NCBI GenBank assembly: GCA_946553045.1
Contig: CAMNRO010000001.1
Span: 88,367 to 152,366, forward strand
Direction: 5' to 3'
Origin: an uncultured Porphyromonadaceae bacterium
Lineage (GTDB): Bacteria; Bacteroidota; Bacteroidia; Bacteroidales; Muribaculaceae
DNA: 64,000 bases
Below, piece by piece: positions 37,701 to 47,651 of the stretch (positions are counted from its first letter, which is position 1; each line of letters begins with the position of its first letter). The notes beneath the pieces are model-generated. The model saw only the letters and a list, made by a program, of their open reading frames with translations, was not told where the DNA came from and ran no database searches. A program made the translations under genes and the position numbers.

Positions 37701-37836
37701 TGCCGCACGCCGCGACATCGGCACCGGCGTATTCTTCGGAATGCTCGTGGCAGTCACTATAGGTATTGTCTTCGTGCCATTCTTCTTCGTGATGATCGAC
37801 AAGGCATCGAAAAAGTTCAAAAAGGCAAAAAAGTAA
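34732..37836 (+). CDS. RND multidrug efflux pump, AcrB/HAE1 type
   Basis: A 1034-residue proton-driven inner-membrane transporter. It has 12 predicted membrane helices with two large periplasmic loops; the proton-relay aspartates are in GIVVDDAIVVVENVDR (about residues 408-409, helix 4). The paired second-half motif LVGLVAKNAILIVEFAK is present (Lys of helix 10). N-terminal FFLDHPVFAIVISIVI is the usual helix 1 entry. Such pumps export drugs, bile salts or fatty acids from the periplasm; substrates cannot be predicted. It is translated with the adaptor and precedes the channel by 5 bp. Confidence 0.96.
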   Translation: MKRNFFLDHPVFAIVISIVIVLLGVIGLVMLPVDQYPRIVPPVVKVSASYPGADAMTVTQAVATPIEQELNGTPGMIYMSSSSSNSGGFSALVTFDVDVDPELAAVDIQNRVKKAESRLPAEVVQNGISVEKETANKLMTIALMSNDPKYDEIYLSNFATLNVLDLLRRVPGVGSIRNVGSRYYAMQIYVQPDKLADLGLTVQDIQNALKDQNRESAAGVLGQAPMNGIDLTVPIIARGRLSSQTEFEDIVVRANSNGSMIRLRDVARVSLEASSYSTESGINGGNAAILEINMLPGENAMDVATQVKKTMDEISKSFPEGISYEVPFDMTTYISESIHHVYRTFFEALILVILVVFLSLQSWRATLIPVIAVPISLIGTFGVMLIFGFSLNMLTLLGLILAIGIVVDDAIVVVENVDRIMEKDGVDAFEATRRAMNGLGSALIAMSLVLCAVFVPVSFLPGITGQLFRQFTVTIAVSVIISTVVALTLSPVMCSKLLRHTDRRHKPKFFRIINYTLLRGNRFYSRAIRAALNKPRRMWVGFGMALVIIYVANMLVPTSFMSPEDQGYFTVELELPEGSTIERTRAVTDRAIAFLQADKDVEYVQNVTGSSPRTGTNQAHAALTVILKPAGERGTNSLSELRQRVADELSQYPEAQVYFFTPAIIPGLGSSGGFEMVLEARGDATYEDLARAVDTLKYYAAECPEFAGLSTSLQADIPQLFFDVDRDKAKLQGIPMSDIFSTMKAFTGSVYVNDFNMFNRIYRVYIQAEAPYRANRDNLNLFFVRGANKAMVPVTSLGTTNYTAGPGTIGRFNMFNAATIGGEAARGYSTGQAMDKLEEIVEEHLPDNIGVDWAGLSYQQKHNGGNTGLVLALAFLFVFLFLAAQYESWTVPLAVILSLPVAGVGAYLGIAVCGLENNIYFQIGLVMLVGLVAKNAILIVEFAKEEVEKGVDATHAALTAAKLRFRPLVMTSLAFMLGLLPLVFASGPGSAARRDIGTGVFFGMLVAVTIGIVFVPFFFVMIDKASKKFKKAKK

Positions 37837-37841
37837 AGAAA

Positions 37842-39227
37842 ATGAAGATTCGAACACTTATCATATCGGCCGTCGCCGTGCTGGCGCTCGCGTCTTGCTC
37901 GGGGGTGAAAAACCTCGCCAAGCCCGACCTGGAGCTGCCGGCCGAACTCGCCGGCAACAGCACCGACAGCGTCACCGCCGCCGACATCGACTGGATTAAT
38001 TTCTTCGCCGACCCGCAGCTCGTCGCTATAATCAAGGAAACGCTCGCCCACAACCGCGATTTTCTCGCCGCCGGGGCCCGCGTGCAGGAACTGAAAGAAC
38101 TCTACGGCATCACTGCCTCCAACTTCTTCCCCACCCTCACGGCCCAGACCTATGCCGACCATGAAACCAACGACTACACGACCAAGCACCACGTCGACGA
38201 CCCCGAATATGGCCTCAAGGCCACCCTCGCCTGGGAAGCAGACCTCTGGGGAGGCCTCAAATGGGCCCGACGGAAGGGCGGTGCCGACTTCCGCGCCTCG
38301 GTCGAGCAAGAACGCGCCATGCGTATCACCCTGATTGCAGAAGTCGCCTCGGCCTACTTCCGCCTAATCGCCCTCGACAATGAGCTCCAGATTGCCCGAC
38401 GGACACTCTTTACCCGCGAAGAAAACCTTCAGAAAGCCAAACTGCGCTTCGAAGGCGGCATGACACCCGAAACCGTCTATCGGCAGGCAGAAGTGGAATA
38501 CGCCACCACCGCAGCCCTCATTCCGGGCCTCGAAAGCCGTATCGAAATACAGAAAAATGCCATTTCGCTACTGATGGGCCGCTTCCCCGAAGAAAACATA
38601 AGCCGCGGCACACTCCTGCTGCGCGACTCGCTGCCAAAATCGCTGCCCGTAGGCCTACCCTCGCAGCTCATGCAGCGCCGTCCTGATATCCGCGCAGCCG
38701 AAGCGCGCCTGCAGAGCGCCATGGCCGATGTCGGGGTGGCATACGCCGACCGCTTCCCTCGCCTGCGCATAGCGCTCACCGGCGGCTGGGAGCAGGACGA
38801 ACTGAAAGGCTTCTTCCGCTCGCCATTCTCATATGTCATAGGCTCTGTTGCCGGAACCATCTTCGACTTCGGACGCAACAAGCGCAAGTACAAATCGAAA
38901 ATCGCCGCATACGACCAGGCGCGTCTCGGCTACGAGCAGACCGTGCTCACCGCCTTCCACGAAGTTGACGACGCCGCCACAATACTGCGGAAGGTAAACC
39001 AGACCTGCGAACGACGACGCGAACTCCTCGAAGCGGCTCAGGCATACGCCCGACTCGCATACCGCCAGTATAACGCCGGCGCAATCAACTACATCGACGT
39101 GCTCGACGCCCAGCGCCGCTTCTACGAAGCCCAGGTAGGCATGAGCAACGCCATGCGCGACCAGTGCCTCGCCATCGTAAGCCTCTACAAAGCCCTCGGA
39201 GGCGGCTGGCACTCTGAAGAATTATGA
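37842..39227 (+). CDS. Outer-membrane efflux lipoprotein (OprM/NodT type)
   Basis: A 461-residue TolC-like trimeric channel with a lipoprotein signal (MKIRTLIISAVAVLALASC, Cys19), as in OprM/CusC. Two repeated halves carry the long helices (VASAYFRLIALDNELQIARR and DDAATILRKVNQTCERRREL) and the family motifs LMQRRPDIRAAEARLQSA and FPRLRIALTGG. It should complete the tripartite pump with the two preceding genes. A small membrane protein gene follows after 19 bp. Confidence 0.95.
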   Translation: MKIRTLIISAVAVLALASCSGVKNLAKPDLELPAELAGNSTDSVTAADIDWINFFADPQLVAIIKETLAHNRDFLAAGARVQELKELYGITASNFFPTLTAQTYADHETNDYTTKHHVDDPEYGLKATLAWEADLWGGLKWARRKGGADFRASVEQERAMRITLIAEVASAYFRLIALDNELQIARRTLFTREENLQKAKLRFEGGMTPETVYRQAEVEYATTAALIPGLESRIEIQKNAISLLMGRFPEENISRGTLLLRDSLPKSLPVGLPSQLMQRRPDIRAAEARLQSAMADVGVAYADRFPRLRIALTGGWEQDELKGFFRSPFSYVIGSVAGTIFDFGRNKRKYKSKIAAYDQARLGYEQTVLTAFHEVDDAATILRKVNQTCERRRELLEAAQAYARLAYRQYNAGAINYIDVLDAQRRFYEAQVGMSNAMRDQCLAIVSLYKALGGGWHSEEL

Positions 39228-39246
39228 ATTACAGACTATGAATTGA

Positions 39247-39501
39247 ATGCAGCAGAAAGAACTTGACAAATACTATCGCGAAAAGACCAACCTGCGGCTG
39301 AAATACGCCGCGGTCATATCCATCACCATCGCGGTTATACTCATGATTGCGATGGTGATATGGCTCGACAGCATATCGGCCGGAATGCTGCTGTTCATGC
39401 GCGGCTGCGCCGGCCTGTTCGCCATCATATTTGTGGTCCTGGTCGCAATCCTCGTCTACCGCGTAAACGCCTCATACCTCAAAGACAAAACCCGCAGCTA
39501 A
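39247..39501 (+). CDS. Small two-helix membrane protein in the RND operon
   Basis: An 84-residue protein with a charged N-terminus (MQQKELDKYYREKTNLRLKY) and two hydrophobic helices (about 21-43 and 49-72). I do not recognise a family. Its position 19 bp after the efflux channel suggests co-transcription, perhaps as a small accessory subunit, but this is inference. The start is the first ATG; the spacer AATTATGAATTACAGACTATGAATT before it is a common Bacteroidales intergenic motif. Confidence 0.65.
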   Translation: MQQKELDKYYREKTNLRLKYAAVISITIAVILMIAMVIWLDSISAGMLLFMRGCAGLFAIIFVVLVAILVYRVNASYLKDKTRS

Positions 39502-39816
39502 CGCATTCAGCTAAAAACGCGGCGGGCGCGCCGAACGCGCGCCCCTACTGCATAATAAAGCGGTTTATAACACTCCGCCTCCAGAATCGCACAATATATC
39601 AGGGCCTCCGGAGGCCTTGTTTCGTTTGCCTCCAAATAGCCCGGCATGCACGGTGGCTTGCCGGGCTATCCATAATCAAGCTCCCGCGGAGGTTTCCCGC
39701 CGTCGGCGCAGTTTTCGCAGCCCGTCGGCCCATCAGTCTGTCCGCATAAAATGCCCGTCTACTTAACTGCCTGTCCGCTTAACTGCCCAATAGCCCAACA
39801 GCCCGTCGGCCTATAA
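39502..39816. other. GC-rich gene-less spacer with hairpins and degenerate repeats
   Basis: No credible gene. Visible structures: GGGCGCGC/GCGCGCCC hairpin (39523-39543); a perfect palindrome GGCCTCCGGAGGCC (39603-39616) with a T-rich tail, possibly the RND operon terminator; an 11 bp perfect stem ATAGCCCGGCA/TGCCGGGCTAT (39636-39669); then a run of degenerate C-rich repeats, with AGCCCGTCGGCC at 39719 and 39800, CTGTCCGC-A/T-TAA at 39738 and 39771, and CTTAACTGCC at 39762 and 39778. Confidence 0.55.
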
Positions 39817-39847
39817 TTGCTTATTGGCGGATTTTTTGTATCTTTGT
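39817..39847 (+). promoter_or_regulatory. Promoter of ettA with a folded leader
   Basis: -33 TTG at 39817-39819, 19 bp, and -7 TATCTTTGT at 39839-39847. The 140 nt leader holds two hairpins: TCAACTT/AAGTTGA (39871-39894) and TCAGGC-TGT-GCCTGA (39918-39932). Confidence 0.6.
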
Positions 39848-39994
39848 GGTCTGAAAATTCGACAAATAAATCAACTTTCGCAAGCTCAAGTTGAAGTGAA
39901 TACGGTGAAAAGTGGGGTTCAGGCTGTGCCTGAGTGAAGACCAAACCATTATCTGCACCCTTCACCTTCCACTATGAGCACTTTAGTAAAATAT

Positions 39995-41678
<1,684 letters not shown>

Positions 41679-41680
<2 letters not shown>

Positions 41681-42175
41681 GTTTAGGATGTTAGGAAGTT
41701 AAGAGATTAGGAAATTATGATTTTCCATGAGACCGGATTTTAAAAATCTGTTAGTCTGGCGTCAAGCCCATCAGTTTACGCTGGACGTTTATCAGATTAC
41801 CCGTTCATTCCCTGAAGATGAACGATTCGGTCTCACTTCTCAGCTACGTAGAGCTGTTATTTCCATAGAATCCAATATTGCAGAAGGAAATGCCCGAAAT
41901 ACAATAAAGGATTTTATTCAGTTTCTATATATTGCTCGCGGTTCTCTTGCCGAAACAGAGTCTCAGCTACTTATAGCAAAGGACCTCGGTTATATAAGCT
42001 CAACTGAATATAATCATTTGGACGATTTGCGCATTTCAATTGCAAAGCTATTGAATCTCTTGATAAAGAAGCTTTTACTTCCCGTCAAATCTTAACTTCC
42101 TAACCTCCTATATAGATTATTTCATCAAAGCATCGTCTTCTCATCATAATTTCTTAACCACCTAACTTCCTAATT
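41679..42175. mobile_element. Candidate element: four-helix-bundle gene between purine-rich inverted arms
   Basis: Left arm 41679-41716 is A/G/T only, in the style GTTAGGAAGTTA; right arms at 42092-42108 and 42151-42175 are its imperfect complement (CTTAACTTCCTAACC, CTAACTTCCTAATTTC). The enclosed 41727-42095 gene is the only content. The left arm matches 61046-61068 at 22 of 23 positions. No target duplication can be defined. It might instead be a common intergenic repeat of this lineage. Confidence 0.4.
41727..42095 (+). CDS. Four-helix-bundle protein of the S23/23S rRNA intervening-sequence family
   Basis: A 122-residue, all-helical protein with the family signature FKNLLVWRQAHQFTLDVYQI, a central LTSQLRRAVISIESNIAEG, and DFIQFLYIARGSLAETESQL. 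This family (PF05635) includes proteins encoded in 23S rRNA intervening sequences and is related to Avd of diversity-generating retroelements. The molecular role of free-standing copies is unknown; pentameric, nucleic-acid-binding bundles are described for Avd. There is no reverse transcriptase or variable repeat near. It stands between ettA and ychF, flanked by inverted A/G-rich arms, which suggests recent insertion. Confidence 0.9.
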   Translation: MRPDFKNLLVWRQAHQFTLDVYQITRSFPEDERFGLTSQLRRAVISIESNIAEGNARNTIKDFIQFLYIARGSLAETESQLLIAKDLGYISSTEYNHLDDLRISIAKLLNLLIKKLLLPVKS

Positions 42176-42185
42176 TCACAACAGG

Positions 42186-43289
42186 ATGTCTTTGCAATGT
42201 GGAATCGTCGGACTACCCAATGTGGGTAAGTCGACTCTCTTTAACTGTCTCTCCAACGCCAAGGCCCAGTCGGCCAACTTTCCCTTCTGCACCATCGAGC
42301 CGAACGTGGGCGTCATCACCGTGCCCGACGACCGCCTTACCAAGCTCGTCGAGATGTGCAATCCGCGCTCGATTGTGCCCGCAACGGTCGAAATAGTCGA
42401 TATCGCCGGCCTGGTGAAAGGTGCCTCCAAGGGCGAAGGCCTGGGCAACAAGTTCCTCGCCAATATCCGCGAGACAGATGCCATCATACACGTGCTCCGC
42501 TGCTTCGACGACGACAACATCTCCCACGTCGACGGCTCCGTCAACCCCGTACGCGATAAGGAAATCATCGACTTCGAGCTTCAACTCAAAGACCTCGAGA
42601 CTGTCGAGGCCCGTATCGCCAAAACTCAGAAACAGGCCCAGACCGGCGGCGACAAGACCGCGAAAATGCAGTATGGCGTGCTGTGCAGCATCAAGGAAGC
42701 GCTCGACAAAGGGCTGCCCGCCCGTTCAGTGAGCTTCGACACCGTCGACGAAGAGAAATTCGCCCGCGAACTCTTCCTCCTCACATCGAAACCGGTGCTC
42801 TATGTATGCAACGTAGACGATGAATCGGCCGCCAACGGCAACGCCTATGTCGACGCCGTGCGCGAAGCCATCAAGAACGAAGGCGCCGAACTCCTTGTGC
42901 TCGCTGCCCGCACCGAGAGCGAAATCGCCGAACTCGACACCTGGGAAGAACGCCAGGAATTCCTCGCCGAAATCGGCCTGAGCGAATCGGGCGTATCGCG
43001 CCTTATCCGCGCCGCCTACCAGCTGCTCGACCTCCAGACCTACTTCACCGCCGGCCCCGACGAGGTCCGCGCGTGGACATTTATCCGCGGCTCCAAAGCC
43101 CCGAAATGTGCCGGTATCATACACACCGATTTCGAGAAAGGCTTCATTCGCGCCGAAGTCATCAAATATGACGACTATGTGAATCTCGGCGGCGAGACCG
43201 CCGTCCGCGAAGCCGGCAAAATGGCCGTCGAAGGCAAGGAATACGTCGTGCAGGACGGCGACATCATGCACTTCCGCTTCAACGTCTGA
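42186..43289 (+). CDS. ychF: Redox-regulated ATPase YchF
   Basis: This 367-residue OLA1/YchF P-loop protein prefers ATP to GTP and binds ribosomes. The P-loop is [10 protein letters not shown] (residues 8-17), followed by [12 protein letters not shown] (switch I), [17 protein letters not shown] (switch II) and the NVDDESA segment replacing the GTP-specific NKxD, which explains ATP use. A coiled-coil insert (about 130-165) and the C-terminal TGS domain ([29 protein letters not shown]) complete it. The length is typical (363-370). A strong terminator follows. Confidence 0.97.
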   Translation: MSLQCGIVGLPNVGKSTLFNCLSNAKAQSANFPFCTIEPNVGVITVPDDRLTKLVEMCNPRSIVPATVEIVDIAGLVKGASKGEGLGNKFLANIRETDAIIHVLRCFDDDNISHVDGSVNPVRDKEIIDFELQLKDLETVEARIAKTQKQAQTGGDKTAKMQYGVLCSIKEALDKGLPARSVSFDTVDEEKFARELFLLTSKPVLYVCNVDDESAANGNAYVDAVREAIKNEGAELLVLAARTESEIAELDTWEERQEFLAEIGLSESGVSRLIRAAYQLLDLQTYFTAGPDEVRAWTFIRGSKAPKCAGIIHTDFEKGFIRAEVIKYDDYVNLGGETAVREAGKMAVEGKEYVVQDGDIMHFRFNV

Positions 43290-43311
43290 CCCACACCCTC
43301 TCCACACACAC

Positions 43312-43358
43312 AGCCCGGCGCGTCGCCCTCCCCCCCCTGACGCGCCGGGCTTTTTTTT
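43312..43358 (+). terminator. Intrinsic terminator of ychF
   Basis: A 13 bp perfect GC-rich stem (AGCCCGGCGCGTC/GACGCGCCGGGCT) followed by eight T. Confidence 0.95.
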
Positions 43359-43446
43359 ATTTAAGCCTTCAGTATTTTACAAGGATATGTCAAGACTGCG
43401 CCTGAAGGAAAATATTTGTTCAAGCGCACTCGAGTGGCAAAATATT

Positions 43447-43478
43447 TTTGCGGTTATGAAAATAATCGCTACTTTTGT
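43447..43478 (+). promoter_or_regulatory. Promoter of the zapA-rny region
   Basis: -33 TTTG at 43447-43450, 19 bp, and -7 TACTTTTGT at 43470-43478. It lies inside the longer open frame from 43416 and so sets the start of the coiled-coil gene at 43494, which has GGAG just before it. Confidence 0.75.
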
Positions 43479-43493
43479 GAAAATTTGGAGAGA

Positions 43494-43793
43494 ATGGCAA
43501 AGGATCTCGCCGAGCAACTGACCCGACTGGGGCATAAAAGCGAACTGCTTGTGACCCGTTTCGAAAGTCTGCGCCGCCGCAATCTGGAACTGACCGCTGA
43601 GATTGAAGAACTCAAGGCCACAGTCAGGGCGCGCGATGCTCAGATAGAACGTCTGCTTCTGGAAAAAGAACACATGAGAGTATCTGCGGCAGTGGCCGCG
43701 ACACCCGAAGATGTGAAAAGAGCCCGAGCCCTTATCGCCGAATTGGTGCGGGATATCGATGTATGCATAGCCGATCTGACCCGAGATATCTGA
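43494..43793 (+). CDS. Short coiled-coil protein upstream of zapA
   Basis: A 99-residue protein: an N-terminal leucine-zipper-like coiled coil (about 1-60, LAEQLTRLGHKSELLVTRFE, LRRRNLELTAEIEELKATV) and a C-terminal helix (RARALIAELVRDIDVCIADL). It is found next to ZapA in Bacteroidetes and may be a division-associated coiled-coil partner, similar in shape to ZapB. This is inference from position and shape only. The start is set by the promoter and by a GGAGAG ribosome site 5 nt upstream. Confidence 0.75.
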   Translation: MAKDLAEQLTRLGHKSELLVTRFESLRRRNLELTAEIEELKATVRARDAQIERLLLEKEHMRVSAAVAATPEDVKRARALIAELVRDIDVCIADLTRDI

Positions 43794-43810
43794 AAGCACC
43801 CCTGCAGCCG

Positions 43811-44107
43811 ATGGACGATAACAGAGAACATAGGATAACAATCAAAATAGCCGGAGTAGAACCTTTCAGGCTTCCGGTATCGGAGAGCGAAGAGTCGTTC
43901 TACCGCCTGGTGATAAAGCGAATAAACGAGAATGTAGACCGCCTGAGCTATGGCGTTGCCGCCGACCCGCAGCCGGTTGCCCTCGCAAAAGTGGCACTAT
44001 ACTATGCCACCATGCTTTATCGACAAACCAACATGATCAACTCCCAAGCCCGCATGCTTGCAGACTTCGAAGAGCGCCTCGACGCCCTTCTCGAAGGCAC
44101 CGACTGA
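43811..44107 (+). CDS. zapA: Cell division protein ZapA
   Basis: A 98-residue ZapA-like protein that bundles FtsZ filaments at mid-cell. The N-terminal part ([20 protein letters not shown]) forms the globular domain and the rest ([16 protein letters not shown]..., [16 protein letters not shown]) the long helix used for tetramer formation. The start at 43811 follows the previous stop by 17 bp; an upstream frame from 43763 would overlap that gene. It is followed by a structured non-coding spacer and then rny, an order kept in Bacteroidetes. Confidence 0.88.
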   Translation: MDDNREHRITIKIAGVEPFRLPVSESEESFYRLVIKRINENVDRLSYGVAADPQPVALAKVALYYATMLYRQTNMINSQARMLADFEERLDALLEGTD

Positions 44108-44285
44108 AAGTATTCCGGGCATCGTACCATTGTTTTCCCCGGTTGCCGGGAAGCGCGCAATCTCGCGTCGCACCGGTCTTGAACGTCGGTTCGCTCGCCA
44201 CACGAGTGTTGTTAACCGCGCCTGTCGCCCTCCGGACACATTTCCGGCGGTGTGATTCGGGCGCCTTTTGTTTTTATTACAAGAA
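44108..44285 (+). ncRNA. Structured RNA between zapA and rny, possible 6S RNA
   Basis: A 190 bp GC-rich gap with several stems: CCGGT/ACCGG (44139-44176) enclosing GCGCG/CGCGT; GAAC-GTCG-GTTC; CCGGA/TCCGG (44232-44247), ending GGGCGCCTTTTGTTTTT. In many bacteria, and as I recall in Bacteroidales, the 6S RNA gene lies just after zapA. I could not draw the long closed rod of 6S RNA by hand, so identity is unproven; a long rny leader is the alternative. An open frame runs through it from 44143 but has no coding character. Confidence 0.42.
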
Positions 44286-44298
44286 ACCAACGATAACA

Positions 44299-45843
44299 AT
44301 GGAATTGTTTTTGTATTGTATCGCAGTAGCAGTCGTAGCAGCCGCCATAGCAGTGGTCGCAACCCTGATTGCACAGCGTAAAATGGCCGGAACAAGGGCT
44401 AAACTCATCATCGAGGACGCCCATCGCGAGGCCGAGGACATCAAGCGCAACAAAGCGCTCGAAGGCCGCGAAGAGGCCCTCAAAATAAGTGCTGAAGCCG
44501 AAAAAGCAGCCAACGCAAGGCTTGCCAAGATACAGTCGGCCGAAGCCAAGCAGAAGCAGCGCGAGCTCCAGCTCAACCAGCAGCAGAGCGAAAACCAGCG
44601 CACCCGCAACGAGCTCGACAATCTACGCCAGAATATTGAGAACCAGCAGGTAGCCCTCGCCGCACGACAGGCTCAGCTCGACGAGCTTCACCGTCAGGCC
44701 CAGGACATGCTCGAACACATATCCGGTCTGTCTTCAGCCGAAGCGAAAGAAAAACTCATCGAAAGCCTCAAGGACGAAGCCAAAACCGCCGCCGCCTCAT
44801 ATATCAACGACATCATGGACGACGCCAAGATGACCGCCAACAAGGAGGCAAAACGAATTGTGGTACAGAGCATTCAGCGCGTTGCCACCGAAACCGCCAT
44901 CGAAAACTCCGTGACGGTATTCCACATCGACTCCGACGAAATCAAGGGTCGAATCATCGGCCGCGAAGGCCGAAATATCCGTGCGCTCGAGGCAGCCACC
45001 GGCATCGAAATCATTGTCGACGACACCCCCGAGGCCATCGTTCTTTCAGGCTTCGACCCTGTACGCCGCGAGATAGCCCGTCTGGCTCTCCATCAGCTCG
45101 TTGCCGACGGCCGCATACACCCTGCCCGTATCGAAGAAGTCGTTGCCAAAGTCCGCAAACAGATTGAACAGGAAATCATCGAGACAGGCCAGCGCACATG
45201 TATCGACCTCGGTATCCACGGCCTGCATCCCGAACTCATCCGCCTCGTCGGCAAAATGAAATACCGCTCGAGCTACGGCCAGAACCTGCTCCAGCACTCG
45301 CGCGAAACAGCCAACCTCTGTGCCGTAATGGCTTCTGAGCTTGGCCTCAACCCCAAGAAAGCCCGTCGCGCCGGCCTCCTCCACGACATCGGCAAAGTGC
45401 CCGACGAAGAGCCCGAACTTCCCCACGCACTCCTCGGCATGAAACTCGCTGAAAAATACAAGGAAAAACCCGAAATCTGCAATGCTATCGGCGCTCACCA
45501 CGACGAAGTTGAGCAGACATCGCTCCTTGCACCCATCGTACAGGTCTGCGACGCTATCTCAGGCGCACGCCCCGGCGCACGCCGCGAAATCGTAGAAGCC
45601 TATATCAAGCGCCTCAACGACCTCGAACAGCTCGCACTCTCCTACCCTGGTGTTGTCAAGACCTACGCCATACAGGCAGGCCGCGAACTCCGCGTGATTG
45701 TCGGTGCCGACAAGATTGATGATGCCGAAACCGAAAAACTGTCGGGCGAAATAGCACGCCGCATTCAGGACGAAATGACATATCCGGGTCAGGTCAAGAT
45801 TACCGTAATCCGCGAAACCCGCTCGGTAAGCTTTGCCAAATAA
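44299..45843 (+). CDS. rny: Ribonuclease Y
   Basis: A 514-residue membrane-bound endoribonuclease that starts mRNA decay. Order: N-terminal membrane helix ([20 protein letters not shown]), long coiled coil (about 30-190), KH domain (about 200-270, [20 protein letters not shown]), HD domain with [20 protein letters not shown] (HD near residue 362) and a C-terminal helical part. The start at 44299 is chosen because it begins the membrane helix; the frame is open back to 44143 through the upstream RNA-like region. It precedes ricT by 3 bp. In Bacillus, RNase Y works with the RicT-containing Y-complex, so the neighbourhood is meaningful. Confidence 0.96.
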   Translation: MELFLYCIAVAVVAAAIAVVATLIAQRKMAGTRAKLIIEDAHREAEDIKRNKALEGREEALKISAEAEKAANARLAKIQSAEAKQKQRELQLNQQQSENQRTRNELDNLRQNIENQQVALAARQAQLDELHRQAQDMLEHISGLSSAEAKEKLIESLKDEAKTAAASYINDIMDDAKMTANKEAKRIVVQSIQRVATETAIENSVTVFHIDSDEIKGRIIGREGRNIRALEAATGIEIIVDDTPEAIVLSGFDPVRREIARLALHQLVADGRIHPARIEEVVAKVRKQIEQEIIETGQRTCIDLGIHGLHPELIRLVGKMKYRSSYGQNLLQHSRETANLCAVMASELGLNPKKARRAGLLHDIGKVPDEEPELPHALLGMKLAEKYKEKPEICNAIGAHHDEVEQTSLLAPIVQVCDAISGARPGARREIVEAYIKRLNDLEQLALSYPGVVKTYAIQAGRELRVIVGADKIDDAETEKLSGEIARRIQDEMTYPGQVKITVIRETRSVSFAK

Positions 45844-45846
45844 GCC

Positions 45847-47160
45847 ATGAGCACCCAGGACAAGCCCGGAGACGACAAACTCCACGACACCGAAGCGCAG
45901 GCACCCGAAGCGAATGCCGAAGATGTGCGACCTGACGACGGCGCCGCTCCAAAGAAAAAATGCTGCGGAGGCTGCCAGAGAGGCAAACTGCACAGTTTCA
46001 ACTGGCTCGAAGATATCCCCGGCGGCTATGCCGACAGCGACCTCGTTGAGGTTCAGTTCAAGAACACCCGCAAAGGCTTCTATCGCAACAGCGCACGTCT
46101 GCCGCTCGAAATCGGCGACGTCGTAGCTGTCGAGGCATCGCCGGGCCACGACATAGGCACCGTAACCCTCATCGGAAAACTCGTTGAGTTGAGCATGAAG
46201 CGCGCCGGAGTCCGCTCCGGCAGCCAGGGTCCCGAAATTCGACGCGTATTCCGCAAGGCCAAGCCCGCCGACATCGAGAAATTCGACGAAGCACGCGCCC
46301 GCGAACACGACACCATGATACGTGCGCGCCGTATCGCCGAAGACCTCAAACTCAACATGAAAATAGGCGATGTCGAGTATCAGGGCGACGGCAACAAGGC
46401 CATATTCTACTATATAGCCGACGAGCGAGTGGATTTCCGCCAGCTCATCAAGATTCTCGCCGAGACATTCAAGGTGCGCATCGAGATGAAGCAGATCGGA
46501 GCCCGTCAGGAAGCCGGCCGAATAGGCGGCATAGGCCCCTGCGGCCGCCCGCTGTGCTGCTCGCAGTGGATGACCAACTTCGTGTCGGTAGCCACAAGCG
46601 CAGCCCGCTATCAGGACATATCGCTCAACCCTCAGAAACTCGCCGGCCAGTGCGCCAAGCTGAAATGCTGCCTCAACTTCGAGGTCGACACCTATGTCGA
46701 AGCCTCGCGGAAGATGCCGCCTCGCGAAGTGCGCCTCGAAACCGCCGACGCAACATACTTCCACTTCAAGAGCGACATTTTCAACCGCCTTGTCACATAT
46801 TCGACCGATAAATCGCTCGCAGCCAACCTCGTCACCATCGACGCAGAGCGAGTCTTCGAAATCATAGCAATGAACAAGGCCGGCGAAAAGCCCCTTACAC
46901 TCATGCGCGAAACCGACGTCAAGCCCAAAGAAAAAGCTGCTTTCGGCGATATTCTCGGCGACGACGACCTGACACGCTTCGACAACAAGAAGAAAAAGCG
47001 CAAGAACAAAAAGAAACCCAAACCGGAAGGCGCTCAACAGCAGGACAAACCGGCCCAACAGGCTCCAAAACCACAGCAGGAGCAGCCTCAGAACAAACCA
47101 CGCAAACCCAAAAAACCAAAAAGCGGCGGCCAGGGGCCCAAGAAACCTCAGGGAGAATGA
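45847..47160 (+). CDS. ricT: PSP1-domain protein RicT/YaaT
   Basis: A 437-residue protein with the PSP1 domain (about 55-140, VEVQFKNTRKGFYRN and VVAVEASPGHDIGTV) and the conserved cysteine set (KKKCCGGCQRGK at the N-terminus; GPCGRPLCCSQW and QCAKLKCCLNFE near 235-280). These cysteines bind Fe-S clusters in the Bacillus RicAFT complex that modulates RNase Y. The C-terminal 75 residues are a low-complexity K/P/Q tail (from KKKKRKNKKKPK on), common in Bacteroidetes versions and perhaps RNA-binding. The gene follows rny directly, which supports a role with it. Confidence 0.92.
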   Translation: MSTQDKPGDDKLHDTEAQAPEANAEDVRPDDGAAPKKKCCGGCQRGKLHSFNWLEDIPGGYADSDLVEVQFKNTRKGFYRNSARLPLEIGDVVAVEASPGHDIGTVTLIGKLVELSMKRAGVRSGSQGPEIRRVFRKAKPADIEKFDEARAREHDTMIRARRIAEDLKLNMKIGDVEYQGDGNKAIFYYIADERVDFRQLIKILAETFKVRIEMKQIGARQEAGRIGGIGPCGRPLCCSQWMTNFVSVATSAARYQDISLNPQKLAGQCAKLKCCLNFEVDTYVEASRKMPPREVRLETADATYFHFKSDIFNRLVTYSTDKSLAANLVTIDAERVFEIIAMNKAGEKPLTLMRETDVKPKEKAAFGDILGDDDLTRFDNKKKKRKNKKKPKPEGAQQQDKPAQQAPKPQQEQPQNKPRKPKKPKSGGQGPKKPQGE

Positions 47161-47651
47161 GTATGAAAGCCACACTTCCGGCATTGATGGCGGCGGTGTT
47201 GATACTCACCGCCTGCAACGGACTCGTCGGGCGCGGCGACGGCGATGACAATCGCTTCAGCGATTTCGCCGACATACCCGGCAAAGGATGGCTCTATACC
47301 GATGCTATCGAGTTCGAGCCAGACACCTTGCGCGACAGCATTGTCAATCAAGGAACTTTGCTCGTATCCGTGAGACACGGCAAGGACTACCTTTACCGCA
47401 ATCTCTGGCTCGAGGTATCATATGCCGATACCGATTCGACCCACAAAGCCGACACTCTGAACATAGAACTTGCCGATGCCATGGGGCGCTGGCACGGTCG
47501 CGGCATGGGCCTGTCGATGGAAGTGCTCGACACTCTTCCTGGCTCTTTTCCCATTGCCGAACACCGTGCAGTGAGAGTCCGCCATATAATGAGGGCAGAC
47601 ACCCTACATGGAATCGAACGCATAGGAGTGGTTTACATTCCGAATGAATGA
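47157..47651 (+). CDS. gldH: Gliding motility lipoprotein GldH
   Basis: A 164-residue lipoprotein (signal MKATLPALMAAVLILTAC, lipobox LTAC). The family signature is WLYTDAIEFEPD and YRNLWLEVSY at the middle, GRWHGRGMGLSMEV and a C-terminal IERIGVVYI. GldH is needed for gliding in Flavobacterium but occurs in many non-gliding Bacteroidetes next to ricT; its role there is unclear. The ATG at 47157 overlaps the ricT stop (ATGA); a second Met at 47163 begins the signal peptide proper. Confidence 0.88.
   Translation: MSMKATLPALMAAVLILTACNGLVGRGDGDDNRFSDFADIPGKGWLYTDAIEFEPDTLRDSIVNQGTLLVSVRHGKDYLYRNLWLEVSYADTDSTHKADTLNIELADAMGRWHGRGMGLSMEVLDTLPGSFPIAEHRAVRVRHIMRADTLHGIERIGVVYIPNE

Noticed and set aside
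36079..37857. Long antisense open frame of 592 codons opposite the RND pump gene
   Set aside because: It is a shadow of a GC-rich coding strand: its product is rich in His, Glu, Val and Gly with no domain, and the plus-strand gene is unmistakable. The same holds for the long antisense frames at 39983-41617, 45559-47184, 2845-4050, 8344-9741 and 21038-22153.
41727..42095. Part of a diversity-generating retroelement (Avd)
   Set aside because: The protein family fits, but there is no reverse transcriptase, template repeat or variable gene in the neighbourhood.
44143..44298. N-terminal extension of RNase Y
   Set aside because: The frame is open but reads through the GC-rich stem region, and the membrane helix that begins all RNase Y proteins starts at 44299.
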